This document shows, piece by piece, positions 1 to 8,443 of a stretch of DNA of 33,065 nt (within the stretch, counting starts at the first letter, position 1; each line of letters opens with the position of its first letter). The notes below the pieces were generated by a model. That model ran no database searches, was not told the origin of the DNA, and worked only from the letters and a program-made list of their open reading frames with translations. The position numbers and the translations under genes are program-made. The DNA is from Candidatus Methanoperedens sp. (GTDB taxonomy: Archaea > Halobacteriota > Methanosarcinia > Methanosarcinales > Methanoperedenaceae), in NCBI GenBank assembly GCA_027460615.1, contig JAPZAO010000007.1, forward strand, positions 1 to 33,065, given 5' to 3'.

Positions 1-2
1 TC

Positions 3-653
3 GCATCTTTGTTGTTTGCTGCGTCCTTCTTAATCACATTGACGCTGCCAGTTACGCAAGATACAAAAGTACGTACAAAAAAGAAAGCGGATTATTTCTC
101 CAGGGACATCCTGAAAAAGAACTGGAACATATATTTTGGATTTTTCCTGCGACAGATAGGAGCAAATAATGTATGGGTGGTTTTTCCACTATATCTTGTG
201 AGCCTTGGGGCAAATGAATTATGGGTCGGGATAATTTATTCATTGAACCCGACACTGCAATTTTTCATCATGAGAAGACTTGACAGTTATAAAACCGCAA
301 CTCTCATTCATGCCGGGGATTTGCTCTCAGCCGCCGCTTTTATTGCGCTCATACCGCTCACGATTTACTACCAGGCTGTTCCGGGCATGGTACTGATTGC
401 CTTTTCCTATTCCTTCCTGTACGTTGGTTCAATGCGTGAGTTAATTGAAACAAACGAGGAAAAAGGCGCAGCCGCAGGATTGCTCAACACATCGATTGCA
501 TTTGCAACAATAATAGGTTCGCTTGTAGGCGGTATTATCCTTCAATATTATGGTTTCAGGGCAGTTATGGCTGCGGGAGCATTTTTTGCATTACTGGGCT
601 ATGCAGTCATGCAGTTGGCCGGTAGTTCAGGCAAACCTCAAAAAAGTTCTTGA
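3..653 (+). CDS. MFS-type transporter, C-terminal part (cut by window edge)
   Basis: This is the C-terminal half of a multi-pass membrane transporter. The frame is open to the left edge, so the true start lies outside the window; the TTG at 9 is only the first start-like codon. After a hydrophobic end and a basic cytoplasmic loop (KVRTKKKAD), about six hydrophobic segments follow, as in the second half of a 12-helix major facilitator protein. The stretch around [19 protein letters not shown] resembles the helix 10-11 region of MFS drug or sugar exporters. The substrate cannot be told. Its last 47 bases overlap, tail to tail, the 3' end of the GMP synthase gene on the other strand. Confidence 0.75.
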   Translation, partial: ASLLFAASFLITLTLPVTQDTKVRTKKKADYFSRDILKKNWNIYFGFFLRQIGANNVWVVFPLYLVSLGANELWVGIIYSLNPTLQFFIMRRLDSYKTATLIHAGDLLSAAAFIALIPLTIYYQAVPGMVLIAFSYSFLYVGSMRELIETNEEKGAAAGLLNTSIAFATIIGSLVGGIILQYYGFRAVMAAGAFFALLGYAVMQLAGSSGKPQKSS

Positions 654-1182
654 GAAGGTCGTTTCCCCGCTCGGTATGAGAAACTTCAGGATGCCACTGG
701 ACGCCGTACAGCGGTTTTGTCCTGTGTTTCATAGCTTCAATTTCGCAGATGCCGGAGCGGGCAAGTTTTATGAAATCCGGCGGGAGGGAGCACACCTCGT
801 CAGCATGGGACGCCCATACCTTTGTTCTTGGACCGATGCCTTTTAGAATATCGTTTTCCTCGATGACTTCTATCTCGACTGCGGCATAACCGCCATAAGT
901 GCCTTTGCCTACAGCGCCTCCGTAAGCCTGAGCCATAACCTGGTGACCAAGGCAAATGCCGAGAATTGGCAGGTCAAGTTCTTTGACATACAGGCTGCAA
1001 TTACCCGCGCGTTCAAGCGTTGGACCGCCGCTGAGAATGAGCCCGTCGGGTTCTTTTGCGAGTATTTCCCCTATGGAAGAAGTATTCTTCATCAGCTCCA
1101 CTTCCTGCTCCAGGTCCCGCACGGCGCGATGAATCAGGTGGCATGTTTGCCCGTAATTGTTGATGACGATGAGCTTTACCAT
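607..1182 (-). CDS. guaAA: GMP synthase, glutamine amidotransferase subunit A
   Basis: This is a 191-residue class I glutamine amidotransferase that releases ammonia from glutamine for amination of XMP to GMP by a separate synthetase subunit. Archaea split GuaA into two proteins, and this length is right for the stand-alone glutaminase. The catalytic triad is complete: nucleophile Cys77 in GICLGHQ, and His164 and Glu166 in QWHPE. The SGGP oxyanion-strand motif is at 51-54. No GuaAB partner lies in the window. A TATA-like box ends about 23 bp before the ATG, which implies a very short or absent leader. The gene is convergent with the MFS gene and overlaps it by 47 bp. Confidence 0.95.
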   Translation of the reverse strand: MVKLIVINNYGQTCHLIHRAVRDLEQEVELMKNTSSIGEILAKEPDGLILSGGPTLERAGNCSLYVKELDLPILGICLGHQVMAQAYGGAVGKGTYGGYAAVEIEVIEENDILKGIGPRTKVWASHADEVCSLPPDFIKLARSGICEIEAMKHRTKPLYGVQWHPEVSHTERGNDLLKNFFEVCLNYRPTA

Positions 1183-1204
1183 TTAAGTTGAAATTGTTGT
1201 TTGG

Positions 1205-1218
1205 TTATAAAAATATAC
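1205..1218 (-). promoter_or_regulatory. TATA box of guaAA
   Basis: Reading on the minus strand, an A/T-only stretch (GTATATTTTTATAA) is centred 30 bp before the guaAA ATG, the usual distance for an archaeal promoter driving a nearly leaderless mRNA. Confidence 0.55.
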
Positions 1219-1274
1219 CCTCTTTCAGAAAGATGACCAACAATTTTAAATAATATGACTAATACACTTAACAT

Positions 1275-1284
1275 AAAATATAAT
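1275..1284 (+). promoter_or_regulatory. TATA box of the DUF4143-type ATPase gene
   Basis: AAAATATAAT lies 16-25 bp before the ATG at 1300, which suggests a leaderless transcript. It is divergent from the guaAA promoter within the same 117-bp gap. Confidence 0.5.
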
Positions 1285-1299
1285 CTACGTTAATCTAAC

Positions 1300-2553
1300 A
1301 TGGCAAAAATTAAAGATGTACTTTTAGAGTCCAACCCCTGGTGGAAAGAAGAATTCAAACTGGAATATCATGAAAGGGAAATCCATAAGCAAATATCAGA
1401 GTACATACCTCTCCAGCAAATAATCGCCTTCACAGGCTTGCGCCGGGTAGGAAAAACAACATTGATGCATAAGATTGTTTTCGATTCCATTAAAAACAGG
1501 TTTGACTCAAGAAATGTAATCTATTTTTCATTTGATGAGTTCAGGGAAATAGAAATCAGGGAAGTATTGAAAGAGTATGAAGCATTGATGGGAAAAGATC
1601 TCAAGGATGGGAAATATCTGCTTCTGCTTGATGAGATACAGAAGCTTACTAACTGGGAAGACCAGATAAAAAGAATCTATGATACAGCCGGGAAAAATAT
1701 AAAAATAATTATTTCAGGCTCTGAATCGATGTTCATAAAAAAGAAATCAAAAGAAACATTATCTGGAAGAGTATTCGAATTCAAAATTGAAACCCTTTCA
1801 TTTAAAGAATTCCTGGATTTTAGGGGGGTAAAGCTTGAACCCGTCGGGCTTTATGAAAAGGAACTTGCCGGTCTCTTTGAAGAGTACATATTCAACCAGG
1901 GATTTCCCGAACTTGTTGATATTAAAGATAAAAATATAATACGAAAATATATAAAAGAAAGCATTGTAGAAAAAGTAATCTACAGGGATCTGCCTCAATT
2001 GTTTAAAATAAAGGATATATCAGTACTGGAATCGGTTCTTGGAATAATTATGGAAGAACCCGGGCAGCTTATAGAGATTTCTGATTTAGCAAAAGAATTG
2101 AAACTTTCAAGGCAGACACTGTCCAATTACCTGTCATATCTGGAAGAATCTTTCCTTATTAAAAAATTATACAATTTTTCCAAAAGCAAAAGGAAAACCG
2201 AGAGAAAACTAAGGAAATATTATCCTGCAATGATTTCAGATATCATTTTTAAAGATGATGAAATCTCCAGGTCAAAAGTCTTTGAGTGGCTTTTTGCAAC
2301 CCGGTTGAATACAGGTTTCTTCTGGAGAGACGTATATAAGAACGAGGTTGATGTGGTTATTCCGGATAAAATACCCATCCCAGTTGAAATAAAATACGGC
2401 AAAATCGACACGAAAGGCTTAATTGCGTTCATGAAAAAATTCAATGTCACTGATGGATACATAATTTCTCATGAAAGAGAAGAACAGCTAAGGATTGGGG
2501 AATACACAATTAACATTGTTCCTGGATATAAATACCTTCTAAAAATTATCTGA
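1300..2553 (+). CDS. AAA-type ATPase with DUF4143-like C-terminal domain
   Basis: This 417-residue P-loop ATPase has Walker A GLRRVGKTT at 46-54, Walker B LLLLDEIQ at 107-114 and a sensor-like IIISGSES near 136-143. After the AAA core come a winged-helix-like stretch (about 240-285, SDLAKELKLSRQTLSNYLSYLE) and a C-terminal part resembling the DUF4143 nuclease-like fold (EVDVVIP then PVEIKYG near 345-365, the D-x-E-x-K order of restriction-like folds). Proteins of this architecture are common, multi-copy and poorly understood in archaea. The base composition is clearly more AT-rich than the flanking housekeeping genes, which fits accessory or transferred DNA. No partner toxin or antitoxin gene lies next to it. 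Confidence 0.85.
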   Translation: MAKIKDVLLESNPWWKEEFKLEYHEREIHKQISEYIPLQQIIAFTGLRRVGKTTLMHKIVFDSIKNRFDSRNVIYFSFDEFREIEIREVLKEYEALMGKDLKDGKYLLLLDEIQKLTNWEDQIKRIYDTAGKNIKIIISGSESMFIKKKSKETLSGRVFEFKIETLSFKEFLDFRGVKLEPVGLYEKELAGLFEEYIFNQGFPELVDIKDKNIIRKYIKESIVEKVIYRDLPQLFKIKDISVLESVLGIIMEEPGQLIEISDLAKELKLSRQTLSNYLSYLEESFLIKKLYNFSKSKRKTERKLRKYYPAMISDIIFKDDEISRSKVFEWLFATRLNTGFFWRDVYKNEVDVVIPDKIPIPVEIKYGKIDTKGLIAFMKKFNVTDGYIISHEREEQLRIGEYTINIVPGYKYLLKII

Positions 2554-2563
2554 TTTTTCCCTA

Positions 2564-2749
2564 TTATTTATCCGGGATTTCAGCGAGCTTTAACCCTGAT
2601 ATCCCCATAATTACAAGAAATACCAGTAATGCGGCGGTATAGCCATAACCTGACGATGCAGGCATGACAAGCCTTACAGCAGCAATTAAAATAATAAATA
2701 CCGCCACAGAAGCAATGGATAGAATGATTTCAAGAGCTTTTTTTTTCAT
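2564..2749 (-). CDS. Small two-helix membrane protein behind serA
   Basis: This is a 61-residue hypothetical protein with a basic start (MKKK), two hydrophobic segments (about 8-29 and 37-54) and a short polar tail. It begins 3 bp after the serA stop on the same strand, so it is probably co-transcribed with serA. I see no good ribosome binding site of its own, so translation may depend on coupling. I do not recognise the family. The AT-rich, low-complexity nature leaves a real chance that it is not a gene. Confidence 0.5.
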   Translation of the reverse strand: MKKKALEIILSIASVAVFIILIAAVRLVMPASSGYGYTAALLVFLVIMGISGLKLAEIPDK

Positions 2750-2752
2750 AAC

Positions 2753-4321
2753 TTATAAAACCACTAATTTTGCATCGATTATGCCTTCAACTGACCTTAT
2801 CTCGTCAAGAATCCCATCATCCACTTCGCTGTCCACATTAAGCACCATTATTGCTTCGCCTCCCATTTTTATCCTGCCCACCTGCATTCCCGCGATATTG
2901 ATATTGTTCTTCCCGAGTATCATGCAGCACGGTCCTATGATATTGGGATGGTCTTCATGTTTAGCCACTATCATATAGCCGGTTGGGACTACATCAACGC
3001 GGTAAGAGTCTATCTGCACTATGCGCGGTTCCTTGCCTATTATGGAGCCGCTAACTAATTTTTCATCGGATTTCTTGCTTAATTTGACAGATATCTGGCT
3101 TGGATAGCCTTCAGCAGTTTTTGATTTGCTCTCTGTGACTTTTATCTTGCGTTCTTTAGCAATCGTGGGCGCATTTACATAATTTACGCCAGAACCAAGC
3201 ATAGGTTCAAGCAAACCCTTCAAAAGAGCAAGAGTTATTGGGGCCAGGTTCTTGTCTGCGATTTCACCGCTGTAGGTTATTTCCACCTTCTCGTAATTGC
3301 CCATGAGCTGTGTGCCCAGCTTTCCCATCTTTTCAGCAAGAGGCAGGTATGGCTCGATTATCTGCATGACATCAGGCTTGACATATGGCATATTAATGGC
3401 ATTTTTCACGGGAAGACCCTTCAAGGCATTAACTATCTGCTCAGCTACCGAGACAGCCACGTTAATCTGCGCTTCCTCGGTCGATGCACCAAGATGTGGC
3501 GTCATTATAACGCAGTCAAGTTCAAGGAGCGGATTTTCAAATGGCGGCTCCTTGGTGAAAACGTCGATGGCTGCGCCGCTTACGATGCCGTCTTTAACAG
3601 CTTGTGCAAGGGCTTCTTCGTTGATTATGCCTCCTCTTGCGCAATTGATGAGACGCACACCTTTTTTCGCGATTGCAAATTCCTTGCTGCCGATAAGGTC
3701 TTTGGTTTCTTTGGTAAGAGGTGTATGCACGGTAATATAATCGGCACGCCTGACAATATCCTCAACTGTAGTAAGCTCAACTCCGAGTTCGGCGGCTCTC
3801 TCCTGTGATATGAACGGGTCATAGGCAAGAACGTTCATCTCCATTCCCTGCGCCCTTTTTGCTACTTCCGCCCCGATTCTTCCAAGCCCGACAACTCCCA
3901 GCACCTTTCCACGAACCTCAACGCCCATGAACTTCTTCCTGTCCCATTTCTTGCTCTTCAAGGAGGCATTCGCCTGGGGGATATTCCTTGACATCGCCAT
4001 CATCATGGCTATTGTGTGCTCTGCTGCGGAGATTGTGTTGCCTTCAGGCGTGTTCACTACGATTATTCCCCGTTCTGTCGCCGTATTAACATCTATATTA
4101 TCCACGCCAACGCCCGCGCGGCCTATAATTTTGAGTTTTTTGCCCGCATTAATGACGTCTTTTGTCACCTGGGTTTCACTGCGGACGATGAGGGCTTCAT
4201 AATTTCCTATGCGTTTAATTAATTCAGCAGGAGGAAGTCCTGTTGCAATATCAACATCAAATTCTTTTTTTAATATTTCGATGCCCTGGTCGGATATAGG
4301 GTCGCTTACAAGTATTTTCAC
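2753..4321 (-). CDS. serA: D-3-phosphoglycerate dehydrogenase
   Basis: This enzyme oxidises 3-phosphoglycerate to 3-phosphohydroxypyruvate with NAD, the first step of serine synthesis. It is the long form of about 522 residues: catalytic/NAD-binding domain, an intervening ASB-type domain, and a C-terminal ACT domain (about 450-522) that usually senses serine. The NAD motif GVVGLGRIG is at 142-150, and catalytic Arg (NCARGG), Glu (KEPP) and His (TPHLG) are near 229, 258 and 276. I chose the GTG at 4321: GGTGAT lies 4 bases before it and gives the family-like N-terminus MKILVSDPIS. The longer reading from GTG 4330 would place its start codon inside that ribosome binding site. Confidence 0.95.
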   Translation of the reverse strand: MKILVSDPISDQGIEILKKEFDVDIATGLPPAELIKRIGNYEALIVRSETQVTKDVINAGKKLKIIGRAGVGVDNIDVNTATERGIIVVNTPEGNTISAAEHTIAMMMAMSRNIPQANASLKSKKWDRKKFMGVEVRGKVLGVVGLGRIGAEVAKRAQGMEMNVLAYDPFISQERAAELGVELTTVEDIVRRADYITVHTPLTKETKDLIGSKEFAIAKKGVRLINCARGGIINEEALAQAVKDGIVSGAAIDVFTKEPPFENPLLELDCVIMTPHLGASTEEAQINVAVSVAEQIVNALKGLPVKNAINMPYVKPDVMQIIEPYLPLAEKMGKLGTQLMGNYEKVEITYSGEIADKNLAPITLALLKGLLEPMLGSGVNYVNAPTIAKERKIKVTESKSKTAEGYPSQISVKLSKKSDEKLVSGSIIGKEPRIVQIDSYRVDVVPTGYMIVAKHEDHPNIIGPCCMILGKNNINIAGMQVGRIKMGGEAIMVLNVDSEVDDGILDEIRSVEGIIDAKLVVL

Positions 4322-4415
4322 TGTTATCACCGGATAAGTCGGTTAATAGGACTAATAGCATTTCAGCTTTTCGTTAAAGCTTAGATATTTCAGCCATGAA
4401 GTTAAAGAAAGAGTC

Positions 4416-5117
4416 ATGCCACCCGAACGACCATTCGTATTCATCAATGCTGCCATGAGTGCGGACGGAAAGATTGCTACAAGAGAGCGAAAGCAGACAA
4501 GGATTTCAGGAAGCCTTGATTTTGACCGCATGGATGAACTGAGGGCGTCATCGGATGCCGTGATGGTGGGAATAGGAACAGTGCTTTCAGACAACCCGAG
4601 CCTCACCGTGAAATCCAAAGAACGCAGGGAAAAGCGGCGCGCGGAAGGGAAAGATGAGAATCCTGTAAGAATCGTGGTGGACAGCTTAGCAAGAACGCCC
4701 ATAGACGCTGATATTTTCAAAAAAGGTGTGGGAAAAAAGACAATTGCCGTAACGGAAATGGCGCCGGAGGAAAAAGTAAAGCAGCTCGCCGAACATGCTG
4801 AAATTATCGTTTCAGGTGAAAAAAGCGTAGACCTTGGAAAGCTCCTTTGCGAATTAAAGACACACGGAATCAACCGCCTGATGGTTGAAGGCGGGGCGAC
4901 ATTGAACTGGGGGCTTGTATCAGCGGGACTTGTGGACGAGATATATACTTTTATCGGCAGCATCATAATTGGAGGTAAGACAGCGCCCACGCTTGTGGAT
5001 GGCGAAGGATTCATAAGCGATTTTAGTAAACTTTCGCTCATTTCCTGCGAGAAATTGGAGGATGGAGTTCTTGTCAGGTGGAAAGTCCAAAATCAAAAGG
5101 ACGTCCGCAATCTTTAA
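4416..5117 (+). CDS. arfC: 2,5-diamino-6-ribosylamino-pyrimidinone 5'-phosphate reductase
   Basis: This is a 233-residue RibD C-terminal-type reductase (dihydrofolate-reductase fold). In archaea this stand-alone protein reduces the ribosyl side chain of the early riboflavin/F420 intermediate to the ribityl form using NAD(P)H. It opens with FVFINAAMSADGKIAT, typical of the family, and has DAVMVGIGTVLSDNPSLT (about 48-65) and the cofactor-site VEGGATLNWGL motif near 155-165. No deaminase domain is attached, as expected for archaea. It is divergent from serA with an 85-94 bp shared promoter gap, and its end precedes the BlaI-like gene by 26 bp. Confidence 0.9.
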   Translation: MPPERPFVFINAAMSADGKIATRERKQTRISGSLDFDRMDELRASSDAVMVGIGTVLSDNPSLTVKSKERREKRRAEGKDENPVRIVVDSLARTPIDADIFKKGVGKKTIAVTEMAPEEKVKQLAEHAEIIVSGEKSVDLGKLLCELKTHGINRLMVEGGATLNWGLVSAGLVDEIYTFIGSIIIGGKTAPTLVDGEGFISDFSKLSLISCEKLEDGVLVRWKVQNQKDVRNL

Positions 5118-5143
5118 TATCCTTTACGTCAATTGTAAAACTC

Positions 5144-5503
5144 ATGGTTAAGCTTGATCAGATAAACATTTCAAACGATGGGCTCACTAAATTCTTTAGC
5201 CCGATTGAAGCGGCAATACTTCGGGCTTTATGGAGCGGGGGCGAAATGACCACTTCAGAGCTTACCGAAAAAACAAATGTTCCTTTGACAAGCGTTGCTG
5301 GAACCCTTGACAGGCTTGTCAAGGCTGGATATACGACACGGCGTACGGAAAACGTGAACGGCAGGGTAAGGTATGTCTATGAACCCGCTTTTTCAGAGGA
5401 AGAGGCTGCAACAGAAATAACCACCAAAATACTGGACAGCCTTGTGGATGCGTTCGGGCCACTTGCGCGTGAGAATTTCTCAAAATACAGTGATAAAAAA
5501 TGA
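5144..5503 (+). CDS. BlaI/MecI-like winged-helix repressor
   Basis: This is a 119-residue DNA-binding protein. The winged helix spans about 15-85: SPIEAAILRALWSGGEMTTS, then TSVAGTLDRLVKAGYTTR as recognition helix and wing, then RVRYVYEPAFSEEEA leading to a dimerisation helix. This is the layout of BlaI/CopY repressors. The ATG at 5144 gives the family-like N-terminus; the frame opens upstream to 5078 but that part overlaps the previous gene and looks non-coding. It overlaps the next gene, a membrane metallopeptidase, as ATGA. In bacteria BlaI is cleaved in response to the BlaR1 membrane protease, so the coupling suggests a protease-controlled switch. Confidence 0.8.
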   Translation: MVKLDQINISNDGLTKFFSPIEAAILRALWSGGEMTTSELTEKTNVPLTSVAGTLDRLVKAGYTTRRTENVNGRVRYVYEPAFSEEEAATEITTKILDSLVDAFGPLARENFSKYSDKK

Positions 5504-6177
5504 ATATATCCGGTGAATTAAACTGCATCGGGCTTTGCCTGAAGCTTTCCGACTTTGCTCCTATTGTAGCGCTTTTGGTTGTTATTTCAATCTCTTTGCT
5601 TGCAGCGAGCCTTATGCTCAAAAAACCGAAACAGAAACTTATGACATTCGTTTCAGCCCAAATCCTGAGCTTGATGGCAATAGCCGCCACATTTTACCTT
5701 ATGAAATGCGATGGAATGCTCACCCTTTATGTATATTTGGCCTATGTGATTATTTCTATAGTATTAATATTCGGGGTTCTGCGGTACTATGACAGGATAT
5801 TGATCAAGCGCCTTGATGCAAAACCGGCGGCAAGCATGATGGAATGGGTAGAGGGTTTTGTAGGCAGGTTCGTAACCGCCAGGGTCTATTATTTCGATTC
5901 TGCCATACCCAGGGCTTTTGCAGCCGGGCGGTCGATTTTCGTGTCTATAGGACTTCTTGAGATGCTGGATGATAATGAGTTAAAAGCAGTTTTGGCGCAT
6001 GAAGCGTGGCATATCCGGCAGAATACAGGAGCGCCCTACTTTAAGAGGCTTGCATTAATGACATTTTCATCATCAGAATCCGAACTTGAAAGCAGGGCTG
6101 ACCGCTTTGCTGCTGAAATAGCAGGAAGTGCTGCTCTTTCGTCTGCGCGCAATAAGGTTGATAAAGTATTTATCTAA
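5500..6177 (+). CDS. Small membrane zinc metallopeptidase, M56/M48-like
   Basis: This 225-residue protein has three hydrophobic segments (about 20-40, 50-68 and 75-95) followed by a soluble protease domain. The zinc motif HEAWH is at 167-171 in LKAVLAHEAWH, with a probable third ligand Glu in ESELESRADRFAAE (near 197). The segment IPRAFAAGRSIFVSIGLLEML is typical of BlaR1/HtpX-type peptidases. It lacks the extracellular penicillin-binding sensor of BlaR1, so any signal must be sensed through the membrane part or a partner. Its start overlaps the repressor stop (ATGA). It is probably a regulatory protease acting on the repressor (inference). The second protease gene follows 38 bp later. Confidence 0.8.
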   Translation: MNISGELNCIGLCLKLSDFAPIVALLVVISISLLAASLMLKKPKQKLMTFVSAQILSLMAIAATFYLMKCDGMLTLYVYLAYVIISIVLIFGVLRYYDRILIKRLDAKPAASMMEWVEGFVGRFVTARVYYFDSAIPRAFAAGRSIFVSIGLLEMLDDNELKAVLAHEAWHIRQNTGAPYFKRLALMTFSSSESELESRADRFAAEIAGSAALSSARNKVDKVFI

Positions 6178-6215
6178 GATATTTATTCTAAGAGAGAGAA
6201 AGGTGACAAAAAATT

Positions 6216-7175
6216 ATGTGGCTTAAATTAAGATTGTATCTGGTAATGGCAGTAATGTTTGCAATAGTCTACGGTCTAGTAGCATTTGCAGCGAACTATA
6301 TGGGGATAAGTGGATTTTTCTTTTATGGAATTCTGGCATCGGCTATCATGTTCTTCCAATACATGATTGGTCCGAAAATGGTTGAATGGTCTATGGGAGT
6401 GCATTATGTCAGCGAGCAGGAACAACCGGCGCTCCACAGGATGGTGACGGAACTTGCAAGGGATGCACAAATACCGAAACCCAGAATAGGCATTGCCAGG
6501 ATACCGATACCCAATGCTTTCGCATTCGGAAGATGGGCAAGCGACGGGCGCATATGCGTCACTGAAGGTATTATGAACCTTCTCACTGAAAAGGAACTGA
6601 GAGCGGTTCTTGGTCATGAGATGTCCCATCTGAAAAATAAGGACGTGGCAGTCATAACGATGATTAGCGTGATTCCCATGATATGCTGGTATCTTGCTTG
6701 GAACCAGTTATTCTCAGGCGGCAGGGACCGCGGGAACAATGTCCTTATCGGAATCGTGGCGTTCGTAGTATATCTTATTACAAATCTCCTTGTACTATAC
6801 GTTTCGAGAATCCGGGAATATTATGCGGATGAGGGTTCGGTCAGGCTCGGAAACCAGCCGCATTACCTTGCTTCAGCTCTTTACAAACTCGTCTATGGCA
6901 GCGCAAGAATGTCAAAGGATTCATTAAAACAGGTCGAAGGCATGAAGGCGTTTTTCGCAACCGACCCATCGCGCGCAGGCAGTGAAATCAGGGAATTGTC
7001 CCAGATTGACCTTGACGGAAGCGGTACAATCGACATGAATGAATTGATGGCGCTTCAGACAAAGCCAATTAAAGTAAAAACTACTGATAAGATAATGGAA
7101 ATACTGAGCACCCATCCCAATATGCTAAAACGCATCCAGCGGCTGTCCTCTCTCCAGGGGATGTCCGCGTATTAA
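6216..7175 (+). CDS. htpX: HtpX-like membrane protease with an EF-hand loop
   Basis: This is a 319-residue M48 membrane metalloprotease of the quality-control type. It has two N-terminal transmembrane helices (about 8-28 and 32-52), zinc motif HEMSH at 134-138, two more hydrophobic segments (145-163 and 176-197), third ligand Glu in REYYADEGSVR (near 201) and the family STHP box at 298-301. Inserted before STHP is DLDGSGTIDMNE at 265-276, a canonical 12-residue EF-hand loop with Asp at 1, 3 and 9, Ser at 5 and Glu at 12. That suggests calcium control of the protease. A GGTGA site precedes the ATG by about 10 bases. The gene lies just after the BlaI/M56 pair and ends in a poly-T run. Confidence 0.93.
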   Translation: MWLKLRLYLVMAVMFAIVYGLVAFAANYMGISGFFFYGILASAIMFFQYMIGPKMVEWSMGVHYVSEQEQPALHRMVTELARDAQIPKPRIGIARIPIPNAFAFGRWASDGRICVTEGIMNLLTEKELRAVLGHEMSHLKNKDVAVITMISVIPMICWYLAWNQLFSGGRDRGNNVLIGIVAFVVYLITNLLVLYVSRIREYYADEGSVRLGNQPHYLASALYKLVYGSARMSKDSLKQVEGMKAFFATDPSRAGSEIRELSQIDLDGSGTIDMNELMALQTKPIKVKTTDKIMEILSTHPNMLKRIQRLSSLQGMSAY

Positions 7176-7192
7176 TTTTTTTTTGACTTTTT
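7176..7192 (+). terminator. Poly-T terminator after htpX
   Basis: A run of nine T and a second run of five T directly follow the htpX stop, the usual archaeal intrinsic termination signal. Confidence 0.55.
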
Positions 7193-7323
7193 AAATTCAG
7201 GCAGTTGCGATTATAGATTTTAAGCGTGGAAATCAAGGCAAAATAATACTTGTACTTCGTACTCTACAAATTCATTTCTTGTCCGAAAAGGTTAAAAGGC
7301 ATGTGATAGAATGAGGAGAAATC

Positions 7324-7345
7324 ATTCACTCTTTATACAGTGAAT
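7324..7345. repeat. Inverted repeat in the htpX to coiled-coil gene gap
   Basis: ATTCACT and AGTGAAT form a perfect 7-bp inverted repeat with an 8-base AT-rich spacer. It sits in a 350-bp stretch (7176-7532) without a gene. The stretch is AT-rich, holds the htpX terminator on its left and TATA-like sequence (about 7360-7370, ATATAATTA) on its right. The repeat may be an operator for the downstream gene; nothing else recognisable is seen there. Confidence 0.35.
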
Positions 7346-7532
7346 CGGAGCAGTCTAAGATATAATTATTTCAGGATTGTTTTTAGGATTCAAGTGATTA
7401 TGATATTAGAATCTCCTATCAAGGTATAACGGTCCGAATGATGCCGAAAGGCTGTTCCGGGTTATCCGGGACTGTACAGTGCATTATGAAATGCATAACC
7501 CCCAACTGGTGTTGGAAAAGGAGGACTATAGG

Positions 7533-8393
7533 TTGTTAAATGAGTTACAGGACAGAAAAGCGGACTTGAAAGATAAGTCGGAAGAGTATAAGAACAAAAG
7601 AAATGAATTCAACTTGGAAGCAAGTAAGTGCGCCAGCAAGAGAAACGATTTAAATAAGCGCACAAAAGAGTTGATTGACGAGGCGCAACAACTTAAAAAG
7701 CTTCGCGATGAGAACAACGAAAAAGTTGCTGAGGCTAAACTCAAACGCGATGAATTAAATGATGATGCCAATAAAATTTACGCTGAGCTCGATAAGATAC
7801 GAAAAGGCATGAATCTTGGCGATGGGCCATCACTTAAAGAATTAAAAAGAGAAATCGATGCTCTGGAGTTTAAGCAGCAGACAGAGGTAATGACCCCTGC
7901 AAAAGAGCGGGAACTTGTTGATAACATCGCTAGATTGACCGACGAGCTGAAACAAAGAAAACAGCAGCTTGAAGGAAATACTGAATTAAAATCATTACTT
8001 GAAAAAGCCCAATCCCTGCGTGATGAAGCTTTAGTACATCATAATAAAGTCAAAGAGTATGCAGACGCAGCGCAGCAGCATCATGATAAGATGATTGTGA
8101 TTTTTAAGGAAGCTGATGCTGTACGGGCGGATTCGGATGCGGCGCACAAGGAATTTGTGAAAGCCCAGGAAGCGGCGGATGAGCAGCACAGGTTATTCAT
8201 CCAGACCCAGAAGGAAATCCGCGAACTCAATAAAGTAATAATCGGATTGAAGAGAAAGACAAAAGAAAGCAAGGATGAATCCATCAGGGAGCAGGCCAAG
8301 AAGGAAGCTGAAGAGGTTTATAACCAGTTCAAGCTTGGCGAGAAACTGAATACTGAGGATTTGATGCTGCTTCAGAGATCGGGGCTTCTATAG
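7533..8393 (+). CDS. Archaeal coiled-coil protein (COG1340-like)
   Basis: This is a roughly 286-residue, almost entirely helical, charged protein: long heptad-rich stretches of Lys, Glu, Gln and Leu run over about 1-125 and 130-270, with a short break around GMNLGDGPS. It ends in a conserved-looking tail, FKLGEKLNTEDLMLLQRSGL. No catalytic domain or membrane segment is visible. The composition and tail fit the uncharacterised archaeal coiled-coil family COG1340; a scaffold or chromosome-associated role is possible but unproven. The TTG at 7533 has GGAGG 9 bases before it; ATG 7491 or GTG 7479 in the same frame are alternatives without a good site. Many database entries for such proteins carry a misleading phosphatase name. 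Confidence 0.75.
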   Translation: MLNELQDRKADLKDKSEEYKNKRNEFNLEASKCASKRNDLNKRTKELIDEAQQLKKLRDENNEKVAEAKLKRDELNDDANKIYAELDKIRKGMNLGDGPSLKELKREIDALEFKQQTEVMTPAKERELVDNIARLTDELKQRKQQLEGNTELKSLLEKAQSLRDEALVHHNKVKEYADAAQQHHDKMIVIFKEADAVRADSDAAHKEFVKAQEAADEQHRLFIQTQKEIRELNKVIIGLKRKTKESKDESIREQAKKEAEEVYNQFKLGEKLNTEDLMLLQRSGLL

Positions 8394-8403
8394 CCCGGTC
8401 ATC

Positions 8404-8415
8404 TTTTTTTATTTT
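8404..8415 (+). terminator. Poly-T terminator after the coiled-coil gene
   Basis: TTTTTTTATTTT begins 11 bp after the stop codon and precedes the acylphosphatase gene. Confidence 0.45.
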
Positions 8416-8443
8416 AAAACTTTATTAGGAACTCTATCAGGAA

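Noticed and set aside
1300-2553. Possible defence or toxin system around the DUF4143-type ATPase
   Set aside because: The gene stands alone between housekeeping genes; no effector or partner is visible, so no system can be claimed.
4352-5041. 229-codon open frame on the minus strand
   Set aside because: It is the shadow of the riboflavin-pathway reductase; Ser/Phe/Pro-rich with no domain signature.
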